Positions 6,953 through 10,986 of a stretch of DNA of 10,986 nucleotides are shown piece by piece. The stretch lies in NCBI GenBank assembly GCA_021838985.1, contig JAKCCC010000028.1, forward strand, positions 1 through 10,986, given 5' to 3'. The DNA is from Planctomycetota bacterium. Lineage in GTDB: Bacteria > Planctomycetota > Phycisphaerae > WQYP01. The position numbers and the translations under genes are program-made. Under the pieces are notes generated by a model that saw only the letters and a list, made by a program, of their open reading frames with translations, was not told the origin of the DNA and made no database searches. Each line of letters begins with the position of its first letter. Within the stretch, counting starts at the first letter, position 1.

Positions 6953-8755
6953 ATGAAGCGTTTTGCCTTGATGTTCACGGTTGGTTTGGCGCTGCTGGCA
7001 GCTGGTGGTGCGGCGTCGGCAAAGCCAGGCGCCGGAGGCTGGGCGGCGGATTGGCCCATCGGGCGGATTGGAATGGCGCGGGTGCCGGATTCCCTGGGGG
7101 TGAACATCCATTTCACCAAACCCCGGCCCGGTGAGATGCGAATGCTGGCGGCGGCCGGCTTCCGTTGGATCCGCATGGATTTTGCCTGGGGCGCGACCGA
7201 GCGGACCAAGGGCCACTACGATTTTCATGCCTACGACCGTCTGCTGGCGGCATTGGAACGCCACCGCCTGCGGGCCTTATGGATACTGGATTACGGCAAT
7301 CCGCTGTATCAACATGGCCACGCCCCGACCACGCCGGCAGCCCGCCACGCCTTCTGCCGCTGGGTGGTCGCCGCGTTGCGGCATTTCAAGGGCCATGGCA
7401 TCGTCTGGGAGATGTGGAATGAACCGAATGGCGGCTCCTTCAGCAGCGGCACCGGCGGGCCGATGGGCCACTGGGGCGGCGCCGACGATGGTGTCCTGCA
7501 TTTTCCGACCACCAGCGCGGCCTTCGGCGTCCTCAATGTCGCGCGCCCCGGCCTCGGGAATTTCACCGGCACGTTGGACTTTTCCGGCGCCAGTTTCGCA
7601 GCCGCAAAGGGAAGGCCCGCGACGCTGAAACTCTTTGCCCGAGGGCGGCCCTGGAAATTCTGGAACGGCGCGGAGTTTCCCGGCGCCAAAGGGAGTTTCA
7701 AACTGGCCAAGGTTCATGCCCAACCAGCGGGTGCCCTCTCCTACAATTTCTCCGGCGGCGGCAACTATGTGGACGCCACGACCGGGCTGCGGCTCCGCGG
7801 GCCGGGGGTTCTGCGCTTCGAGGTCCGGTCGGCCTTGGCGCCGCAGACCGTGCTGGTGCGAATCACGGACCACACGGGGCAAACGCTGCAGTTTTACCGC
7901 ACGTGTCTCACGGCTGGCCGCTGGCAGGAATTCCACATCCCACTCGGCCGCTGGCCGTCTGTGACAGCCGCTTACGCCCGGCTGGCGCTGGATGTCGGCA
8001 AGACGATCCGTCGGGTGGCGCCCCAGGAGCTTTACGTCGGGCCGGCGCTGGCGGGCGTGCCGCATCTGAATTTCCTGCGGGGCTGTTTTCAGGCCGGCCT
8101 CTTGAAGTATTGGAACGCCGTCACGGTGCATCCCTATCGGCCGGGCGGCCCGGAAAGCGTGGTGGCTGATTATGCCGCCATTCGTAAGCTTATTGCCCGG
8201 TACGCCCCGCCGGGCAAGCGGATTCCACTGCTCTCCGGCGAATGGGGCTATAGCAGCACCTGGTACCGCGGCAATAATGGCCACCAAGCCCGCTACGTCG
8301 CGCGCGAGCTGCTGGTGAATCTTTGGCGGAAGATTCCGCTGTCCATCTACTATGACTGGCACAATGACGGCGCCAATCCCGCAAACCGTGAGGATAATTT
8401 TGGCTTGGTGGATTTCGCTTACCACCCCGCTCGCAATCCCGTCTACACGCCCAAGCCAGCGTATCTGGCGGTTAAGACATTGGCGAGCCAATTGCACGGC
8501 TGTGTTTGTACTGGGCGTCTGCAGGTCGGCCATTCCAATGATTACATCCTGCGGTTCGCCGGTCCCGGCGGTGAACGTATCGTGGTATGGGAGACTGGCC
8601 GGCAATCGCAAACTGTGCTCTTGCCGCTGAACTCGGGGCGCTGGCAGGTCACCAATTACATTGGCACCAAGACCCGCACCGTGGTGGTTCCACCCGGGGT
8701 GCACGGGCTGAAACTGGCAATCTCCCATAACCCGCAATATCTGATCCGGCGGTGA
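6953..8755 (+). CDS. Secreted GH39/PslG-like glycoside hydrolase with inserted binding-like domain
   Basis: Exported clan GH-A enzyme of 600 residues. The start at ATG 6953 is supported by AAGGAG six bases upstream and a signal peptide (MKRFALMFTVGLALLAAGGA, likely cleaved near ASA23). The TIM barrel begins at VPDSLGVNIHFTKPRPGE (44-61). The likely acid/base is E157 in VWEMWNEPNGG and the likely nucleophile E430 in IPLLSGEWGYSS; DWHNDG (468-473) and the GLVDF region are typical late-barrel elements. A C-terminal beta-sandwich covers about 520-600. Between residues about 161 and 336 a domain of some 175 residues interrupts the barrel after strand 4. It contains HWGGADDGVLHFP, FTGTLDF, KFWNGAEFPGAKGSF, LSYNFSGGGNYV and RWQEFHIPL, which resemble galactose-binding-type carbohydrate-binding modules, but in an apparently permuted order. 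Barrel sequence resumes at VTAAYARLALDVGKTIRRVAP. The substrate is not predictable from the sequence. Confidence 0.85.
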   Translation: MKRFALMFTVGLALLAAGGAASAKPGAGGWAADWPIGRIGMARVPDSLGVNIHFTKPRPGEMRMLAAAGFRWIRMDFAWGATERTKGHYDFHAYDRLLAALERHRLRALWILDYGNPLYQHGHAPTTPAARHAFCRWVVAALRHFKGHGIVWEMWNEPNGGSFSSGTGGPMGHWGGADDGVLHFPTTSAAFGVLNVARPGLGNFTGTLDFSGASFAAAKGRPATLKLFARGRPWKFWNGAEFPGAKGSFKLAKVHAQPAGALSYNFSGGGNYVDATTGLRLRGPGVLRFEVRSALAPQTVLVRITDHTGQTLQFYRTCLTAGRWQEFHIPLGRWPSVTAAYARLALDVGKTIRRVAPQELYVGPALAGVPHLNFLRGCFQAGLLKYWNAVTVHPYRPGGPESVVADYAAIRKLIARYAPPGKRIPLLSGEWGYSSTWYRGNNGHQARYVARELLVNLWRKIPLSIYYDWHNDGANPANREDNFGLVDFAYHPARNPVYTPKPAYLAVKTLASQLHGCVCTGRLQVGHSNDYILRFAGPGGERIVVWETGRQSQTVLLPLNSGRWQVTNYIGTKTRTVVVPPGVHGLKLAISHNPQYLIRR

Positions 8756-8762
8756 TGCGCCG

Positions 8763-8808
8763 GCGGTGTCAGCAGCACGGGGCGGGCGCGCCACACCGAC
8801 GACACCGC
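8763..8808. repeat. 8-bp inverted repeat after the PslG-like gene
   Basis: GCGGTGTC (8763-8770) and GACACCGC (8801-8808) are exact reverse complements separated by 30 GC-rich bases. It may form a transcript-end structure, but no T-run follows and the loop is long, so I do not call it a terminator. Confidence 0.3.
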
Positions 8809-8821
8809 ACTGGTTAAACCC

Positions 8822-8851
8822 CGGACAAAGTGTATACTTGACACCTATAGT
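8822..8851 (+). promoter_or_regulatory. Candidate promoter of the beta-helix gene
   Basis: CGGACA (8822-8827) and TATAGT (8846-8851), with 18 bases between, fit a sigma-70-type -35/-10 pair at 4/6 and 5/6 positions. The patch is locally AT-rich, contains a further TATACT (8833-8838) and TTGACA (8838-8843), and lies about 70 bases before the start codon. It is a weak inference because promoter rules in this group are poorly known. Confidence 0.25.
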
Positions 8852-8920
8852 TAAGGGCTGGCAGATAACCACGGCGGAAAACCGCGAAGAGGCCGACCAG
8901 GTGTTTAAATGGAGCCCATC

Positions 8921-10600
8921 ATGACCGTTTGGCGGATGCACCGTTCTGCGCACGTGCTCGGCCTGTTGTTGGTATGGGCGTTGATTCGCATGCCGGTGGC
9001 GCACGCCACTGGCACCAAGCCACTGTATGTGGTGTCAATCGGGAACCCGGCGAGCGCCGCTCAGCTTCCGACCGAGTTGGCCGAGGCACATGCCCACGGC
9101 GCGGTGGAAATTAAGATCAACCCCGGCGTCTACGGGCTATCCAACACGGCCAACGCCAGCCTGCCGGTATTCAACCTGGCGCGTTGGCGGCACGTTGTGA
9201 TTCGGGGCCATCACGTCATTTTGGTCATGCGCTCGGCCGATTCCGGGGACTGCTTCCGTCTGGATCGCTGTCGGCACGTGACCATCGAAGGGCTGACAAT
9301 CATCCAAACCCGCCCCACGTTCTACCAGGGCAAGATTACCGCAGTGCACGGAACTAAGGCCGGGCTGACGTGTAACTGGCGCTGCGCTGCCGGCTACCCC
9401 TGCCCGGATGCCCACGCCATGGGATTCCCGGCCAGCCAATTCTCCGTGACCACCAAGGGCCGAGTCCTGTTCAACCTGGTGGACCGCGAAACCAGGCGTT
9501 TGAGCCGTGGCGTGCCGGATCTGTGGGGGCGGGTTACCCCGCTCGGGAGCCGTCTCTGGCGTGTGGCCTTTCAAAATCCCCACCTGCCGTTGAAGGTCGG
9601 CGACTGGTTGGTTTCGCGATACGGCAATTGGCCACGAAAAATATTTCTCGATCACAGCCGAGACTGTACGGTGCGGGGCGTCACACTCATGCAGAACGGC
9701 TTCGCGCCGATCTTCGAGAACTACGGTGGCGGAAACCGCTTGCTCTATGACCGCTGGGTTCCGGGACCCAAGCCCGCAGGCGCACGCCAAGCCCCGCTGG
9801 TCACCAACGAGGCCGACGGCTTTCACAGCATCGGCGCCGACCCGGGACCGAGTGTCGAACACTGTGTTTTTCGGGGCGTGTTCCTCGACGATTGCATTGC
9901 CATTCATGGTTTCTTCCAGCAGGTGATCGCGGTATCGGGCCGAAACCTAACTGTTCAGGAGCATGTGGTACGCCCGTATATGCGGGCCGATCTTCGTGTC
10001 GGTGAACCTATACAACTTTCCGATACGCACGGTTTCTTCGCTGTCGCTCGGGTGGTTTCTGTCAAGCTCCACCGCAACCACACCGCCACCGCGACGCTGG
10101 ACCGTAGCCTGACCGTCCCTGCGGACGCGGATGTGACCAACCCGGACCACTGCGGCCAGGGCTATCGGATTATCGACTGCCGGCTGGGAGATACGCGATC
10201 CCGTGGAATAATTGCCAAGGCGAATAACGGGATTATTCTCAACAATACCATCCGCGGCTGCGGTATGGCGGGCATATGTATCGGCCCCGAACTCGTGCAT
10301 TGGTACGAAGCCGGATACTGCCATAACGTGATCATCGAGGGCAACACCCTCAGTCACAACGGAAAGGGCGGTGGCAATAATGCCGCGATCTACGTACACG
10401 GCGCGGTCTATGGATTCCAGCACCTCAACGCCGGCACCACGGGCAACAGTGGCATCGTGATCAGGAATAACACACTGGCTGCCAACTACTCCGGCGGGAT
10501 TCGCATGACATGGACGGATGGCGGCGTGATCCGCGGCAACAGGTTCATAGGCGGTTCACCCTCTGTCGCAACCAGTCACTGCGTCCTTGTCCGCCACTGA
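8921..10600 (+). CDS. Secreted right-handed beta-helix protein, GH110-like (putative alpha-galactosidase)
   Basis: Exported protein of 559 residues. ATG 8921 has GGAG (8911-8914) six bases upstream; an in-frame ATG at 8909 is possible. A signal peptide spans about residues 1-29 (HVLGLLLVWALIRMPVAHA). Parallel beta-helix coils are evident: VFNLARWRHVVIRGHHVIL, FRLDRCRHVTIEGLTI, IFLDHSRDCTVRGVTL, YRIIDCRLGD, IILNNTIRGCGMAGICIG, VIIEGNTLSHN, IVIRNNTLAANYSGGI and VIRGNRFIGG. Two beta-barrel-like segments interrupt them (about 172-237 with LKVGDWLVSRYG; about 338-400 with LRVGEPIQLSD and ATATLDRSL). NEADGFHSIGA supplies D299, and FLDDCIAIHG supplies the pair D323-D324 on the next coil. An Asp plus an Asp pair on adjacent coils, with two inserted barrels, resembles inverting GH110 alpha-galactosidases. 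Other beta-helix enzymes, such as polysaccharide lyases or epimerases, remain possible. It sits 165 bases after the PslG-like gene and may have its own promoter. Confidence 0.8.
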   Translation: MTVWRMHRSAHVLGLLLVWALIRMPVAHATGTKPLYVVSIGNPASAAQLPTELAEAHAHGAVEIKINPGVYGLSNTANASLPVFNLARWRHVVIRGHHVILVMRSADSGDCFRLDRCRHVTIEGLTIIQTRPTFYQGKITAVHGTKAGLTCNWRCAAGYPCPDAHAMGFPASQFSVTTKGRVLFNLVDRETRRLSRGVPDLWGRVTPLGSRLWRVAFQNPHLPLKVGDWLVSRYGNWPRKIFLDHSRDCTVRGVTLMQNGFAPIFENYGGGNRLLYDRWVPGPKPAGARQAPLVTNEADGFHSIGADPGPSVEHCVFRGVFLDDCIAIHGFFQQVIAVSGRNLTVQEHVVRPYMRADLRVGEPIQLSDTHGFFAVARVVSVKLHRNHTATATLDRSLTVPADADVTNPDHCGQGYRIIDCRLGDTRSRGIIAKANNGIILNNTIRGCGMAGICIGPELVHWYEAGYCHNVIIEGNTLSHNGKGGGNNAAIYVHGAVYGFQHLNAGTTGNSGIVIRNNTLAANYSGGIRMTWTDGGVIRGNRFIGGSPSVATSHCVLVRH

Positions 10601-10803
10601 TCGTCTCGGGGCCGGGAAGAGGCTCCAAGGGAAAGGGGCGACGCCCAGTCGTCATGCGCACGTTTGGGCAATCTCGGACCCGGCCAATGGTCGCCGCCGG
10701 AGTCGCTCGCCCTCGCAGACCAAAGCGCCGCTCCCGATGGCTGGACCCACACGCCCTATGTGGCGTAGCACGCCCACCCACTAGAGGGCGCCACACTGAT
10801 CAA
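10601..10803. other. Non-coding stretch before direct repeat copy 2
   Basis: These 203 bases show no credible gene on either strand. The only structure seen is a 7-bp inverted repeat TGTGGCG/CGCCACA (10759-10765 and 10789-10795) just before the repeat starts. No T-run, transposase remnant or tRNA is visible. Confidence 0.5.
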
Positions 10804-10895
10804 AAATAGTCAAGGTCGGTCAATTGCCGGGGCTGAGATTTGCCCGGCCGACATCGGCCCTTTCGCACGCGGCTGCCCGGACGGCCGCGCCATAG
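10804..10895 (+). pseudogene. Duplicated 3' fragment of the large glycoside hydrolase gene
   Basis: This is a copy of the last 30 codons plus stop of the gene ending at 6514. The reading frame IVKVGQLPGLRFARP is preserved, but an in-frame TGA (10797-10799) stands just upstream and nothing resembling the rest of the enzyme precedes it. It is therefore a stranded gene end and not an expressed protein. Confidence 0.6.
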
Positions 10896-10942
10896 CACCC
10901 CTTTACAACCGGTGCCGGATTGATTCCGCATCGCTCAATCCG

Positions 10943-10986
10943 GTGAAGGTTTTGTTGAAAGCGTTGGTCATAGTTTTACTCGCGCT
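10943..10986 (+). CDS. Possible 5' end of an exported-protein gene, 3'-partial
   Basis: A GTG-started frame encodes the same hydrophobic N-terminus as the small ORF at 6562 (MKVLLKALVIVLL...) and leaves the window after 14 full codons. No Shine-Dalgarno is evident. If the frame continues into a folded domain beyond the window, this is the intact gene and the copy at 6562 is the broken one. Confidence 0.3.
   Translation, partial: MKVLLKALVIVLLA

Larger units (their letters stand above)
10804..10986. repeat. Direct repeat copy 2, cut by the window end
   Basis: Same orientation as 6423-6605, offset by 4381 bases, with two transitions in 183 positions. It runs to the last base of the window, so its true length is unknown. 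Left of it, the sequence no longer matches the large hydrolase gene. Confidence 0.97.

Noticed and set aside
8838-8868. TTGACA at 8838 as the -35 of the beta-helix gene
   Set aside because: No acceptable -10 lies 16-18 bases downstream; the CGGACA/TATAGT pair fits better.
7277-9004. Long open frame of 575 codons on the minus strand opposite the PslG-like gene
   Set aside because: It has no recognisable domain, no signal peptide or ribosome-binding site, and overlaps a gene with clear catalytic motifs. Long antisense frames are expected in GC-rich coding DNA.
10760-10803. Faint similarity of the bases just left of repeat copy 2 to those left of copy 1
   Set aside because: Only scattered matches remain and gaps are needed; it could be chance, so the repeat boundary is placed at 10804.
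10510-10809. 99-codon + strand frame after the beta-helix gene, considered as a frameshifted continuation
   Set aside because: Its translation is Arg/Pro-rich with no beta-helix coil pattern, and the beta-helix gene already ends after a full series of coils.
6423-10986. Composite transposon or insertion sequence bounded by the direct repeats
   Set aside because: No transposase, no terminal inverted repeats and no target duplication are visible; the repeat is made of ordinary gene-end and spacer sequence.

Overview
The window looks like bacterial DNA from the Planctomycetes-Verrucomicrobia-Lentisphaerae group (perhaps a Phycisphaerae- or Lentisphaerae-like lineage). It is GC-rich, loosely packed and coded entirely on the + strand. 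It has a prepilin-type protein ending in the H-X9-DG-type motif that is greatly expanded in that group, next to large secreted carbohydrate-active proteins and a GntR/LacI-hybrid regulator. The assignment rests on gene content only; no rRNA or other marker gene is present.

Layout, left to right. (1) 2-1294: a GntR-type winged-helix regulator fused to a LacI/periplasmic-binding-protein-type sensor, 5'-truncated by the window edge and carrying an odd low-complexity C-terminal tail. (2) 1265-1510: a stretch rich in inverted repeats, leading into a perfect Shine-Dalgarno. (3) 1511-2824: a prepilin-like protein with an unusually long 68-residue leader. (4) 2990-6514: a 1174-residue secreted multidomain clan GH-A glycoside hydrolase (beta-galactosidase/GH42-like). 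(5) 6515-6952: a spacer holding a doubtful small ORF. (6) 6953-8755: a secreted GH39/PslG-like glycoside hydrolase whose TIM barrel is interrupted by a carbohydrate-binding-like domain. (7) 8921-10600: a secreted right-handed beta-helix protein resembling GH110 alpha-galactosidases. (8) 10601-10986: non-coding sequence and then a near-identical second copy of 6423-6605, running off the window end.

The simplest reading is a regulated polysaccharide-degradation locus. The hybrid regulator would sense a sugar, the three exported enzymes would attack a galactose-containing or similarly complex glycan, and the pseudopilin would belong to the envelope or secretion apparatus these bacteria deploy with such loci. 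No SusC/SusD-type transporter, sulfatase or ABC importer is visible here.

The two most unusual signals are a 183-bp direct repeat with only two mismatches that brackets the PslG-like and beta-helix genes as a 4381-bp unit, and the inserted domain of the PslG-like enzyme, whose two halves appear in circularly permuted order. I see no transposase, CRISPR array, tRNA or rRNA, and no complete novel defence or mobile system.
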